Positions 1-12,612 of a stretch of 64,000 bases of DNA are shown here, in pieces. Position 1 is the stretch's first letter. Each line of letters starts with the position of its first letter. The stretch lies in the NCBI RefSeq assembly GCF_037325665.1, contig NC_090245.1, positions 74,983,970-75,047,969 on the forward strand. The letters run 5' to 3'. This DNA comes from Littorina saxatilis (taxonomy: Eukaryota > Mollusca > Gastropoda > Littorinimorpha > Littorinidae). The translations under genes and the position numbers were made by a program. The notes beneath the pieces were generated by a model, which was not told the DNA's origin, ran no database searches, and worked only from the letters and a program-made list of their open reading frames with translations.

Positions 1-2127
1 ACGTACCTTGTAGTCTTTCTGTGATAGTAGTCGTCCAGTGGACGATACCTTCCGCCTGTGGTCAGTGATGCGACAGACGACATGTGTGATGCATTGTTTC
101 TACTGCTTTGATTACTTGGCGTGGCCTGAGGGAGGCAAGATACACACTTTCTACACTTGTTTCAACTCGGTGCTTCTCAGTGGTTCACATCTGGCACAGT
201 TTTCGTGCGAGGTACAAGACTGAGTGACTGAGATCAGCTGCGTGTTGGTTTGGTGCTGCGCCATTCAACGAATCGGTCGTCTGGAATTGTAAAAGGAATA
301 GTGTTAGCCTTGCAGTAAATTGCAGTGATTCGCAGGGTTTTGATGAACACCAGACGAAATATTTATAAATACTTATAAAATAATCAATAAACCATCAGAC
401 GTTTACAATTATGAATGAACATCTTTTATTCAACGACGAATTTGAATCATAGCCGGTCATAAGTGTGACTGACCAAGATACGAAACGGCTTTGCATGAAA
501 ATCAGTCAGTGCGTAATGTGATAATGTCTTGATTTACAGTGTGTCCGAGTTTTGGCCGTATGGACAACAACAGAACTCACAAGTTCGTCATCTGTGGCAG
601 AGGTGACACAAACGACAGTCCAGAAGGCAAATGACTTAAACAACGGACATAAATTGATTATTTCAATCAGTTGAACAGAAGTGAGCTTAATGAATTTGAA
701 ATATGGTTGAGCTTAATTGCTACAACTGATGTATAGACGGTCAAACATCTGAAAGCTGAAAAAAGTGTTGAACGGATCGATGACATTCTGTGAACGGGGG
801 TCCAAGTTAGTGCCTCGTAGATGTTATCTTACTACGGCCATGCAAGTGTAACCCTAATAACTTGAGATGACTAAGAGAGCTCCTGAGAAGAATGTATTGG
901 CAGAAGTGGCTCTTGTGTGACATTTATGAGCTGTGTGGTCAACGGCGATGAAGTCAACCTGATAATTCTGTGAAAACAAGCAGTAACCGATCTGTAAAAG
1001 AGGGCTACAACTCGATGGATTTTTCTTGTTGGTGTAGAGTTTTCCGGTTGCGTTTTTGTGTGATGGAGCATGCGGCTCAATTTCTGACCGCATGCAGATT
1101 GCTATGCTGAGACCTGTTGAGATTCTGAAACTTCCACAAACGGAGCCCAGTGCAAATCGGGGATCATTCGTGGTCGGGGAATTACTTGAGATACATTTTA
1201 GACGTGGCAAATTAAGGACACTATCTCATAATATGTCATCAGATTTTGAACTTAGACTGTGATAGTCTTCCTGTCACTTTAGAACATTGCGCCCGTGAAC
1301 AATTTATTAATTGCTTATAGGGAGACGTCACTTTATCCTTGAATCAATAGCAACGACCGACACACTGTGACATAATTTATGAGCGAAGGGGATACTGTGT
1401 CAATACAAACATTATTTTCCCTGCAGCAGCAGCATTTGCCAGCAGTCACTTTGATTTCACTGCTGGATACACGACGTTGCCAGGGGCAGAGTACAATAAT
1501 CGCTGAGAGGCGTTACCGACGTGTTTGCCTGTGACCGATGATGGTCACCTACCAATGGATAAAGTGTGAGTCGACGACAATAAAAGACAAACCCAACGCT
1601 TGAGACATCTGACTGAGATGGTGGACCTCTGTTTTCAATGAGAATGTTCCCGAAGTGATTCTGTGATGTTAACAAAACTTACGTTACTTGAAAAAGTGTG
1701 TTAACAAAATAAAATGTAATGACAAAACCCCGCTTGAGTAACGTACAACGTATGTGGACCTCTGTTTTCAGGACACATTGTCCGGAAATGATTCTGGTCG
1801 ATGGAAAAATACAACATCTATTCCACATGTTACACACTTACTGAGCACTGTAACAAACAAGCTCAAAGCCGTTCAGCTGCACTGAAAAAAGTTCAGCACC
1901 TACGTGTGATATTCAAAACTAGACAAATAAAGTGGCCCACAGTAACGTGGCCGCCCACAAATAAAGTGGTGCACAATTTGTGAAGGTAAATACATTCTTA
2001 CGCTGTGATTGGTTAGCACATCTGTCCAAAGCCATCGCTGCGCAGTCTTCGATCTGTCCTGTGGTATGGCTGGGACGCTTAGTCTGCAATCTCCACACGG
2101 CTCCCTCATCAAGCATGGTGCGTGCAA
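1..2127. other. intergenic, no gene recognised
   Basis: Unique-looking sequence with only short chance reading frames. No protein family, RNA gene or terminal repeat was recognised. A first or untranslated exon of a neighbouring gene cannot be excluded. Confidence 0.6.
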
Positions 2128-2306
2128 TGGCGTTGTTGTTGCTGCTGTTGTTGTTGCTGTTGTCGTTGTTGTTGTTGTTGTTGTTGTTGTTTTTGTTGTT
2201 GTTGCTGTTTTTGTTGTTGTTAATATTGTTTTTTTGTATTTTGTTGTTGTTGCTAAGCACATTATGTTGTTTTTTCATTGTCGTTGTTGTTGTTGTTGTT
2301 GTTGTT
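2128..2306. repeat. (TTG)n / (CAA)n microsatellite
   Basis: Imperfect trinucleotide array rich in TTG with GCT and GTC interruptions; an exact TTG block lies near 2285-2306. The leucine, valine, threonine and asparagine runs in all frames are products of the repeat, not genes. Confidence 0.95.
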
Positions 2307-2339
2307 AAGCACATTATGTGGCGCGTTTAATTTCTGTAA

Positions 2340-5300
2340 TTTAAATGGTGTTTTTTTTTAAAATTTTTTTTTTACAAATTTCATTAAAGGCATACTAACG
2401 CACTCCCGTGTTTACAAAGTGTAGTTTGCCCACAATCGATGTCAAACGCACCATAAGACCATATAATGACGATACGTCACCATGCGCGGACCATAATACA
2501 TGCATTACAGCTTGTTCTAGCCTCTGAAAAAGTGAGGATGTCAACAAAGCCGCGGTGTTCTCTCCCTTGCATCAACGTTACATGTGTTGCCAAATCTATA
2601 AATAGGACGATCCAGATCAAAATGAAAATTCAAATATCTCAACATTTAAGGGGTCCTAGACCACAATATTTTGCAGGGAACTTAATTTAGTCTGTCTCCA
2701 GCTGTTGGTAAAGCAATTAGCGTGTATAGTCATCGAGTACATATGGCTTTAAACAAATTTGAACGTACAATTGACTCATTTTATAATAACTCGGTCATTT
2801 TTTCCTCATATGAACATTTATGTGTTGTTGAAATACTTTTTTGTGAGTTAAATTTAGTGGTATTAACATACAAACAAATATTTACCCCTGGGTATTTCTA
2901 TTTATGTGAGAAACTCGTAATCACAGTTTTAATTTTGTGAATGGTGGTCGTGATAGTAATGGTCGTGGTTGTGGTGTCGTTGTTGCTGGGTTTTTTTTCT
3001 GTATATATATTTTTATTTTTAGTTTTTGGTGTGCTTCAATTGTTGTTGACAGAAGTAACTTATTCCACGCAGGACGTGAATAACTCTCGCCGAAAGTTTC
3101 GTTCCTGCAAAGCCAAATAGGGGCTTTAAGAAAAGCAATCGCTGAAAGTCAACTTTTGTTCTGAGCGCTTCCTTCCGATAACGATCTCAGGCGAGACCGA
3201 CTAAAAGTGGTCGTTAATGAGAGTTGGTCTCTGTGGAAAGATAATTTATACAGGAAAAAATACGTCGGGGATCCTCAGTTTGGGGTGGTCGTTGTGGGCA
3301 GGTAGTCGCTATCGAGAGGTGGCAGATTCGACCGTATTTGAAAGGGCTTTGCCAGGGAGGTTTTTTTGTGGTTAGACCTTGCGTGGACAGTATCGCTTTA
3401 AATATATCTTTTGCTGGGTATGGTGCAATGAGGGTTTTTGAGATAGCTTATATATATAGGTTAGTGTCTAGCCGATACAAAGCAGGCACACGGTAATTTT
3501 TTTTAAGGAGCGTCGGGAACACCCTCAGATCGGTTCAGGTCACAATACTTCACCTTTATCGGTATCCCTACGACCTGATATGGCCCCAATCGAGAAATGA
3601 CCGGTATCGACACTGAATAACACGGTTCACATGCTGACGGAAAACGTGAGCTTCAGTTGTAACATATAGTCACCTGGCTGGCTATAGTGGGAGGGTTACT
3701 TTTGGTGGTCACATTAGATATTATGTTTTTTGGAAAGTTCGTTTTATTTGCAGCCACAGTTCGGTAAACGACAAATGGCTAAACCCAACCACCTAAGAAT
3801 GAGAAGCGTTTTTGTAACATGACCCATATTCTGCAAAAATGCAGCCATGACGCAGGGGGTAGGTTACAAAAAAACGTCATGTACCGCTTGACTGCATACG
3901 GATATAAGCAAATTATACCTTAAACGAAAGCTAAAGATTGTTGCCATCAGACAGCAAGTAAAATGCCTAATTCGTATACACAGTTTTATTTTTAACAACA
4001 TCTGTATAACATGCGGACGACAAAACAGGAAATGCCATTTTCTCAATCGATATGTATAGCTAACTGAACGCCTGGTTGAAACCGCAATCAAAAACATCTT
4101 GAAAATTGTTTATTCTCACAGCTAGAACTATTTTACATCAACAATTGTTAATTTACCGAGGAAAACAACAGTCATATAAGATAAATAATGGATGATTTTG
4201 AATCAACTCCGAAAACCGAACCGGGTCGAAGCAAAAAAGAGTTTACACATACACAGGCTTGAAAAAGGATAATTTGGTTCAATATGTTAGATTTTTACCC
4301 ATAACGTTAAAGATCAGCTCAATATAAAAGGAAAGTGATCATTGTAAAAGGATTTTGCTATCGCAAAATAATTCAACTTCCGGTTTTACCACATGGCGTC
4401 CATAATATTATCACTTTATTACATAGCGTGCATTTGTCAGAAATTATACTAAATGTTAGAAGCGATCTTAAAGTGAAAGTAACGTTTAATAAAAGTATGC
4501 GCATTTACTTATTGATTGATATATGACTAAAATAATGGACATGTAATTTAAACGTACAATACGACATTTTGTACACTACCTCTCTAAAAAAAACGCGACT
4601 ATGACCGACCGATATGTATGTGTAAATTAGGTCATTGTTAGTGATGAAAACGGGTTTTCTTTAAAAGATAACACGCAAACTGTGAAGTTCAAGGCCATAA
4701 ATGATTTTAGTACGACTTCTTCAAAACAGGTCTGTTTTTCACTCCACCAGTTTCAGTTTTAATAAAATATATGTATAGCTGTCATTTTCAAAAAACCTTA
4801 TCTGCAATTCACTTAACCAAATACACCATGAACCCAGAAGATATTAGAGTGAGACACTTTACAGTGAAATATGTTATGATTCCCCTTATTTCAAAATATA
4901 TGCATTTTAATTGGCAGACACGATTCACGTCGTAGGTACGTGTCGTCTGGTGAGGCAACTGTTAGCATTTTTTGTCGTAAGAATTGACATTTTTAAACAT
5001 AAATCATGGACAAAAAACTAATTCTACAAAAAGTGCAGGTTTTCTTGGTATAGTCAGTTAAAGCATCTTAAAATTCAAGAAATTGTGCAATTACGTGTAT
5101 GCATTTGAAATGGCAGACAATATTGAATGAAAGTGATTTTTGACTGATTGAAACCCTACCCCCACTAACAAAATGGGCCCTGAGATTAGGGGTGTTAGTT
5201 AAAGATGACTGAATAATGGCTATGCTTTTCCCCTAAAGTATTCAAAACCTAAACATATTCATAGGCAAGATGTTCTACATTAACACAATTAACTTTTTAA

Positions 5301-5820
5301 ACATATACATATGCTTAGTACACGATACTTCCGGTTTTTCTACCGGATGACTTATACATTTAGGGGGTAAACACCTTATCGTAGAAAAAGGTTTATTTTC
5401 AAAAAGTGCAAGTAATTATTAAAAATCATACATAATATTTATATATAGGAGTTAATTTTCCTTCGAAAGTCATTTGTTTCAAGTGGCAGACAATGTCAGT
5501 TGGAGAGTTACATATACGTAAAGCGTATAACTGTTGTCTGTGATTAGTGCATTGTGGACACATTGGCACCATTTGATCCTAAATGCTAAACGATGTCGTG
5601 ATCATACCACAGTTTTAGGATAATTTTACATCGCATCGATTACTAAATTGATGGTAGAATTTCACTGATAAATTCTATTTCCGGTAGCGTCAGTGCCGTT
5701 ATCTTTTTCTTTTTGTAATAAGGTAATAACGAATGAACCCCGTGTCACACTCTTATGCTAGTCTTTAAATGACAATTCCAATTCTAGTAAGTTAAAAGGC
5801 ATGTATTGCGCGTTACATAC
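2340..5820. other. AT-rich intergenic stretch
   Basis: Stops are frequent in all six frames and no family was recognised. Short T and A runs and one phrase-level repeat are present, but no terminal repeats or RNA gene. I see nothing annotatable here. Confidence 0.6.
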
Positions 5821-5824
5821 ATTT

Positions 5825-6054
5825 ATACCCCCCCCCCCCCCCCCCAGGATTACAATGCAAGTAAACACATATAAAGAGATAGTAACGTTTTACATGGTTA
5901 CACGTTCAGTGGTGAACGTAACGTGTGGTTTAACAAAATTACTGTCTGTGTGTCTTTGTTTGTGTGTTTGTCTATGTCTGTCTGTGTGTTCGTATGTTTG
6001 TCTCCCCCTCTGTCTGTCTATCAGTCTGTCTATCTCTCTCTTTCTCTCTGTGTC

Positions 6055-6129
<75 letters not shown>

Positions 6130-6371
6130 GAGGTAGGTGCACTTAAAGAGAAAGCAATACAGAAAAAAATGCATTTCTCTACCAAGAATGAAGTTTGTCT
6201 GTCTGTGTGTTTGTGTGCGTGTTTTTTTGGTTGCGTAAGTGTTTCTCTATAAGCATCTCTACGTCTTTGTTCGCGTACATAAGTGCGTACGTGCATGTGT
6301 GGGGGTTTCTGTGTCGGTTTGTCTCACTGTGTGTATGTCTGTCATTTTGTCGGTATGTTTGTGTATGTGTC

Positions 6372-6411
<40 letters not shown>

Positions 6412-6518
6412 TTTGTGTGTGCGTGTGCGCGCGTGCGTGCGTGCGTGCGCGCGTGTGCGTGTGTGTGTGTGTGTATGCGTGGTTGTGTGTGTGTGTGCAT
6501 ATGTGTGTGTGTGTGTGT

Positions 6519-6551
<33 letters not shown>
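5825..6551. repeat. composite microsatellite: poly-C, (TCTG)n, (TC)n, (TG)n
   Basis: A C run near 5827-5847 is followed by TCTG units (about 6055-6084), a TC tract to about 6127, and TG/TGCG tracts from about 6370 to 6551. Family R copy A starts about 20 bp later. The SLSLS and VCVCV open frames across it are repeat products. Confidence 0.95.
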
Positions 6552-6552
<1 letters not shown>

Positions 6553-6570
6553 TTGCAATTATTCCTCCTT

Positions 6571-7297
6571 TTTACATTTAGTCAAGTTTTGACTAAATGT
6601 TTTAACGTAGAGGGGGGAATCGAGACGAGGGTCGTGGTGTATGTGCGTGTGTGTGTGTGTCTGTGTGTGTGTAAAGCGATTCAGACTAAACTACTAAACC
6701 GATCTTTATGAAATTTGACATGAGAGTTCCTAGGAATGATATCCCCAGACATATTTTTCATTTTTTCGATAAATGTATTTGATGACGTCATATCCGGCTT
6801 TTCGTGAAAGTTGAGGCGGCACTGTTACGCTCTCATTTTTCAATTAAATTGGTTGAAATTTTGGTCAACTAATCTTCGACAAAGCCCAGACTTCGGTATT
6901 GCATTTCAGCTTGGTGGCTTAAAAATTAATCAATGACTTTGGTCATTAAAAATCTGAAAATTGTAAAAATATATTTTTTTTTATAAAACGATCCAAATTT
7001 ACGTTCATCGTATTTTCCATCATTTTCTGATTCCAAAAACATATAAATATGTTATATTTGGATTAAAAACAAGCTTTAAAAATTAAAAATATAAAAATTA
7101 TTATCAAAATTAAATTTTCGTAATCAATTTAAAAACACTTTCATCTTATTCCTTGTTGGTTCCTGATTCCAAAAACATATAGATATGATATGTTTGGATT
7201 AAAAACACGCTCAGAAAGTTAAAACGAAGAGAGGTACACAAAAGCGTGCTATCCTTCTCAGCGCAACTACTACCCCGCTCTTCTTGTCAATTTCACA
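6571..7297 (+). mobile_element. family R repeat, copy A (3' truncated)
   Basis: Begins with the family head, an inverted repeat reading TTTAGTCAAG/TTTTGACTAAAT, then the GT microsatellite, the GATCTTTATGAAATTTGACAT segment and a TGACGTCA palindrome (6783-6790). It matches copies B, H and I until about 7297 and then diverges, losing the usual tail. No open reading frame; non-autonomous, class unknown. Confidence 0.85.
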
Positions 7298-7763
7298 AAA
7301 ATAAACAGATAATGACGTAATTTTAAGTGGCACAAACGTGTACATGAATGCCTTCCCTTTCGAATGATTTACAGTTATAGAATTTCTGTCAAGCGGTTTA
7401 AGTTTTATGTCCGTTTTATGAACCCAACCCTCAAAACAAGAATAGTAACGCCAAAGAAGGAAAACATACACACAAACCAACGTTTTTCTCACCGGTGGTT
7501 TGGAATATTGCCCCAAAACTTTAGATTTAGTGTTGTGGTGTTAAAATCTATCAGAAAAATGTGTTTGCTAACGTGACGCCAAAAAGTAACCAAAACGGTC
7601 CTTAGCCGACTGACTAATATATATATATGGATTTCCTTTGACGTCGAGAGTCAGCAAAAACTTCTTTTTGAAATCCCCGAGATGTTGGTGTCATTTCGAT
7701 AAATCTGCCCACATTTTTTTTACGACGTAGGATGGTTGCATGGTTGCTTTTTGAATTTTTTTT

Positions 7764-9166
7764 TTATCACGGCGGAGGATGGTAATTGCATCTATTGTAT
7801 TTTTGGTTTTTTTGTTATCAAGGCGGAGGATGGTTGGTTTCTTATTGTTTTTACATTTAGTCAAGTTTTAACGTAGAGGGGGAATCGAGACGAGGGTCAT
7901 GGTGTATGTGTGTGTGTGTGTGTGTGTGTCTGTCTGTCTGTCTGTGCGTGTGTGTGTGTAGAGCGATTCAGACTAAACTACTGGACCGATCTTTATGAAA
8001 TTTGACATGAGAGTTCCTGGGGATGATATCCCCGGACTTTTTTCTTCTTTTTTTCGATAAATGTCTTTGATGACGTCATATCCGGCTTTTTATAAAAGTT
8101 GAGGCAGCACTGTCACACCCTCATTTTTCAATCAAATTGATTGAAATTTTGGCCAAGCAGTCTTCGACGAAGGCCGGACTTCGGTATTGCATTTCAGCTT
8201 GGTGGCTTAAAAATTAATTAATGACTTTGGTCATTAAAAATCTGAAAATTGTAAAAAAAAAAAAATTAATAAAACGATCCAAATTTACGTTCATCTTATT
8301 CTTCATCATTTCCTGATTCCAAAAACATATAAATATGTTATATTTGGATTAAAAACAAGCTCTGAAAATTAAAAATATAAAAATTGTGATCAAAATTAAA
8401 TTTCCGAAATCGATTTAAAAACAATTTCATCTTATTCCTTGTCGGTTCCTGATTCCAAAAACATATAGATATGATATGTTTGGATTAAAAACACGCTCAG
8501 AAAGTTAAAACGAAGAGAGGTACAGTAAAGCGTGCTATGCGCAACCGCTACCGCGCCAAACAGGCTCGTCACTTTCACTGCCTTTTGCACTAGCGGCGGA
8601 CTACGTTCAGTTTCATTCTGTGAGTTCCACAGCTTGACTAAATGTAGTAATTTCGCCTTACGCGACTTGGTTTTTTTTGGTTTTTTTGTCACGGCGGAGG
8701 ATGGTTGGTTGCTTATTGGTTGTTTTTTTTGTCACGTCGGAGGATGGTTGCAGTTGCTTATTGGGTTGTTTTTTTTGTCACGTCGGAGGATGGTTGCAGT
8801 TGCTTATTGTTTGTTTTTTGGTTTTCTATCACGGCGGAGGATGGTTGGTTGCTTATTGGGTTGTTTTTTTTGTCACGTCGGAGGATGGTTGCAGTTGCTT
8901 ATTGTTTGTTTTTTGGTTTTCTATCACGGCGGAGGATGGTTGGTTGCTTATTGGTTTTTTTTTTTTGTCACGGCGGAGGATGGTTGATTGCTTATTGGTT
9001 GTTATTTTTTTGTCAAGGCGGAGGATGGTTGGTTGCTTATTGTTTTTGTTTTTTTGTCACGGCGGAGGATGGTTGCAGTTGCTTATTGTTTGTTTTTTGG
9101 TTTTCTATCACGGCGGAGGATGGTTAATTGTTTATTGTTTTTTGTTTTTGTTTTATCACGGCGGGG
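7764..9166. repeat. GGCGGAGGATGGTT minisatellite, split by an R copy
   Basis: Units of about 40-52 bp carry GGCGGAGGATGGTT followed by a T-rich spacer. Two units sit at 7764-7845 and about ten at 8690-9166. R copy B (7851-8669) lies between the two blocks, so the array existed before that insertion. Overlapping Phe/Leu/Gly-rich open frames are artefacts of the unit. Confidence 0.9.
7851..8669 (+). mobile_element. family R repeat, copy B (near full length)
   Basis: Head at 7851, GT/TCTG microsatellite, TGACGTCA at 8071-8078, AT-rich middle, and the family tail ending in CGCCTTACGCGACTTG. About 819 bp. It is inserted inside the minisatellite, which flanks it on both sides. No coding capacity. 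Confidence 0.9.
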
Positions 9167-9487
9167 GGAAGGGAATATCAAAAACAGCATTAAAACTTCG
9201 GAAATTGCCCAAACTTTTTTAAGGCAATTTCGGTAAATTCGCAAACAAAAACAAATCCTAGAAATATCACTCGTTTATCAGACGTAGAGCTGCTAATCTG
9301 CATTGATTATGAACCTAAAACCCAAGTGGCTAGAGAGAGGGGGGGTTGAAGGGAGAGGGTGAGAGTGGGCGGTGGAAGGCAGAACCCCCCTGAAGTCAAT
9401 AAAGAGCATTCTGTGAACGTAACAGTATTATATAGTCTGTTTGTCTGTCTGTCTGTAAAAAAATTCCATTTCAAACGGCAGAAATTA

Positions 9488-9549
9488 ATTAATATGTAAG
9501 CGCCTAGGGCTATATATATATCTAGATTAGGCGCATAAAAAATGATCAC

Positions 9550-9583
<34 letters not shown>

Positions 9584-9703
9584 GAGCGATAAACATTTGG
9601 ACTTTTAACAAAATGGGCACTAACGCATACCCACACACACACACACACACTCACAAACAAACAAACAAACAAACAAACAAACAAACACACAAACACAGAC
9701 AGT

Positions 9704-9749
<46 letters not shown>

Positions 9750-9758
9750 CGCGCGCGC

Positions 9759-9845
<87 letters not shown>
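9488..9845. repeat. SINE/LINE-like tail, then (AAT)n, (CA)n, (AAAC)n and (GA)n
   Basis: A tail-like segment with AAGCGCCTAGG and AGGCGCATAAAA is followed by an AAT array to about 9585. A CA/AAAC tract follows (9630-9755), then a GA tract at about 9762-9845. The tail resembles the GCGC-containing 3' ends seen near 46.8 kb and 62.2 kb. Confidence 0.75.
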
Positions 9846-9848
<3 letters not shown>

Positions 9849-10012
9849 AAGCCTGATATTAATAGGGCGAAGTCGACTTCACGAAGTACGATCCCTTGGC
9901 ACTGAATTTTTTTTTAATAATGCTTACACAACAGGCAAGAATATACATGCACCAATCGCCTATAATTCTACAATGTGAAAGCACGGATATTTCAGTGTAT
10001 CTAACTTTAAAT

Positions 10013-10162
10013 GGACTGGGTGGCCGAGTGGTAACGCACTTGCGCTCGGAAGCGAGAGGTTGCGAGTCGAGTTCGACCCTGGGTCAGGGCGTTAGCAATT
10101 TTCTCCCCCCTTTACCTAGGTGGTGGGTTCAAGTGCTAGTCTTTCGTATGAGACCAAAATTT
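10013..10162 (+). mobile_element. tRNA-derived SINE head (truncated)
   Basis: Starts with a tRNA-Leu/Ser-like A box (GGTGGCCGAGTGGTAAC) and a B-box region (GAGTTCGACCCTGGG). It continues into the same body as the longer copy at 61745-62251 (TGGTGGGTTCAAGTGCTAG) and stops after about 150 bp. Not a functional tRNA gene: there is no proper acceptor stem. Confidence 0.75.
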
Positions 10163-10766
10163 GTACAGTCTACGTTGCTATGTATCATATCACGCTTTGA
10201 TTTCGAAAAAAACACGTTATACATTACGGTCTCGGGTTATATTGAACACTATTTCATAATTAGGGTCGCTATAACTCTTTACCGAAGAAGAAAGTCAACG
10301 AGTAAAGCTGTCCATATATATGCTAAAGCTGTCGCCATATCCCGGTAATTCTGCCACGATCGGCGCAAACATAGTGGATGTTCAGAGGGTTTAGAGATGA
10401 ATTATAACGGTTTTTCTTTACGCATACGTTACAATGGAAAATGCAAAGTACAGATTAGAAAAACGAACAAAAAATTATTGCAACATTTGTTTGTGAATTC
10501 GATATAGTTGGACAGGTGACTTTGCTAAGTGAACATGCTTTCATTTAAACACGTACTTTCTTGTCAGCATCCGGATACTTGACTGTGATTTGTGGGATCA
10601 AATGTGCAACTAGTGCAGAAGATGTAATTGCCTTTTGCTTTGTGTCATTGATGTGGTGATCGCTTGAGACTAGCATTTGAACGTGACTTGAAAACAACGT
10701 TTTGAACTCAGTGTTAAAGGTAAGTTTAAAAATCGGTGTTTGAAATGAGTGTTGCCCTGAGAACTC

Positions 10767-10818
10767 ATGAAGTTTGTGTGTGTGTGTGTTGTGTGGTGTT
10801 TGTGTGTGTGTTGTGTGT

Positions 10819-10865
<47 letters not shown>

Positions 10866-11163
10866 AAGAGAGAGAGAGAGAGAACAAAATCTTTATTTGC
10901 GAGGGTAAAGGATAAGCAAGAATACATGCTTTTTCATCCAGTTCACACCCCAACTGAAATAGAGTCAAAGGGAACTCAAAAAGCATATTATTTTATGAGA
11001 ACTTTGAGAAAAAAAGTGTAGCCTAGTTAAGTTAAATAGTTAGAGTTCGCTCTTTCGTTTGTTCGCTCGTTTGTTTGTTCACTCGCTCGCTCGTTACTTA
11101 GTTATTTACTTGCTTATATTTCTTAAGTTTGTCAGCATTTTCAAGTACCAAGATATATATACG

Positions 11164-11205
<42 letters not shown>

Positions 11206-11209
11206 CACA

Positions 11210-11248
<39 letters not shown>

Positions 11249-11260
11249 ACGCACGCATAC
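10767..11260. repeat. (GT)n, (GA)n and (CA)n microsatellites
   Basis: GT tract at about 10767-10863 followed by a short GA tract, then two CA tracts at about 11166-11248. Between them is unassigned sequence with a GTTCGCTCG-like low-complexity patch near 11050-11095. Confidence 0.9.
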
Positions 11261-11523
11261 GCACGCGCAAACACGTTAAGCTAAACTGTTTTAAATACAA
11301 GTTCAGTTAAAAAAAAAAAAGTTTTAATGGCGGGGGAAATAAAGGTCAGCTTTTAGGTCGCGACAGCCGTTGCAAAGAAGATATGGAATGCAAAGATGTG
11401 TCCCAAAACATTGACCTTTGGCTTTTGTAAAGAATATTAAAGAAAAAGTATGGGAAGCAATCTGCAGGTTCGTCCGCTTGCTTTACGGTCCTGTGGGGAA
11501 CTTATCTGTACATCCTGGATTGG

Positions 11524-11804
11524 CAGGCATGGGAATTGTCCGCCAAAAGGCAAATTTTCGCAGAATGTTTGTTTGGTCCGCCGAAAAAGCAAAAGTGTCC
11601 GGCGAAAAAATAAGTGGGGGAGGCAAAAATGGTTCTAAAAACTGAATTTAATAGCAAACTTGGAGCTCAGATGACACCAAATTGCACCATTTGGGTTCTT
11701 TGGAGAGAAAAAAATTCCGGGGGAGCATGCCCCCGGACTCCCCTTTGCTTTTCCTTACAAATGTTCAGCCTTTTTTTTAAAACTTTTTTTAATTCCCACG
11801 CCTG
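11524..11804 (+). mobile_element. MITE with CAGGCATGGGAATT terminal repeats, copy 1
   Basis: Ends are CAGGCATGGGAATT and an inverted version ending CCCACGCCTG. It is flanked on both sides by the 5-bp direct repeat ATTGG (11519-11523 and 11805-11809), which fits a target-site duplication. The 281-bp interior is closely similar, in inverted orientation, to 51378-51660. No transposase; superfamily not assigned. Confidence 0.85.
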
Positions 11805-12612
11805 ATTGGGCATTGAGCAACGCAGGACAGTTTGTGTCCTGCCCAGTAACGGCGCCACCCCTCGACCCCCCTTCCCCTCTCCCCCTCTCCCCTCTCCCCC
11901 CTCTCCCCACCCCACACACCTTCGCCGCTCCTCCCTGTCCCTGCTTTTTACGCCATCTCTTGCTTTCAATCTCTCTTTCTGCTCCTTCCTTTTCACCTTC
12001 CGGTAAAGCGTGTCAATCTTCATTCATACAGACCTGTGTGCCTGTCCTTGCCAGTAAAGTGCTCATTTATTTTGCTATAGAAGTCAGGCTTGCTTTGATA
12101 CATGTAGTATTATGCTTTTTGAGGAAGCTGTATATAAAAACGTCGAGTAGTTCTGACAGAAAAAAACCCCAGTGGGGAACAAAGAGATTAAGAAAGAGAG
12201 AGAGCGAGGAAGAGAGAGAGGGAGGAGGGAGGGAGGGAGAGCCTCCTAGAGAGAAAGAGAGAGGGAGTGAGAAAGACTTGCTTACAAGGGTACGAAAGCA
12301 TCGCTGCCCTGGTCCGAGTTTATGTTTGATCCCTCTTCGCTCCTCAGTTTATCGAGTGTCATGAATTTGTTTAAACAGACCTTTGTCTAATCGACTCATA
12401 ATTGAAATAACCCATGCACTTTATTTTGTGGGTTTAAAAACCGTTTGGAGGCAGTTTGATAGCACAGTTTTCCTGTTTTGTTATTATTTCTTCTTTTTTT
12501 AATTTAATTTATTTTTTATTTTTTTTTTATCAATGAGGGAATGGGAATATGATGTTGTTCACCTTTTCCCTCTGTTTGTTCTGTATTGAACAAGCGCACG
12601 ATCAAGAAGAAA

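Noticed and set aside
1900-2330. Overlapping open frames of Leu, Val, Thr or Asn runs
   Set aside because: They are translations of the TTG/CAA microsatellite in different frames and show no gene features.
5890-6581. Open frames rich in VCVC, SLSL, HTHT and RERE
   Set aside because: Products of GT, TC, CA and GA microsatellites. The same applies at 9.6, 14.8-15.5, 22.9, 23.5, 29.5, 40.7, 43.2 and 45.3 kb.
8432-9236. Long overlapping frames with GCFFCHVGGW-like repeats
   Set aside because: They follow the minisatellite unit exactly in every frame; no start context, splice sites or family match.
10013-10100. A functional tRNA gene
   Set aside because: It has A- and B-box-like words but no matching acceptor stem and continues into a SINE body also found at 61.7 kb. 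The heads at 38.8, 47.4, 57.0 and 61.4 kb were rejected for the same reason.
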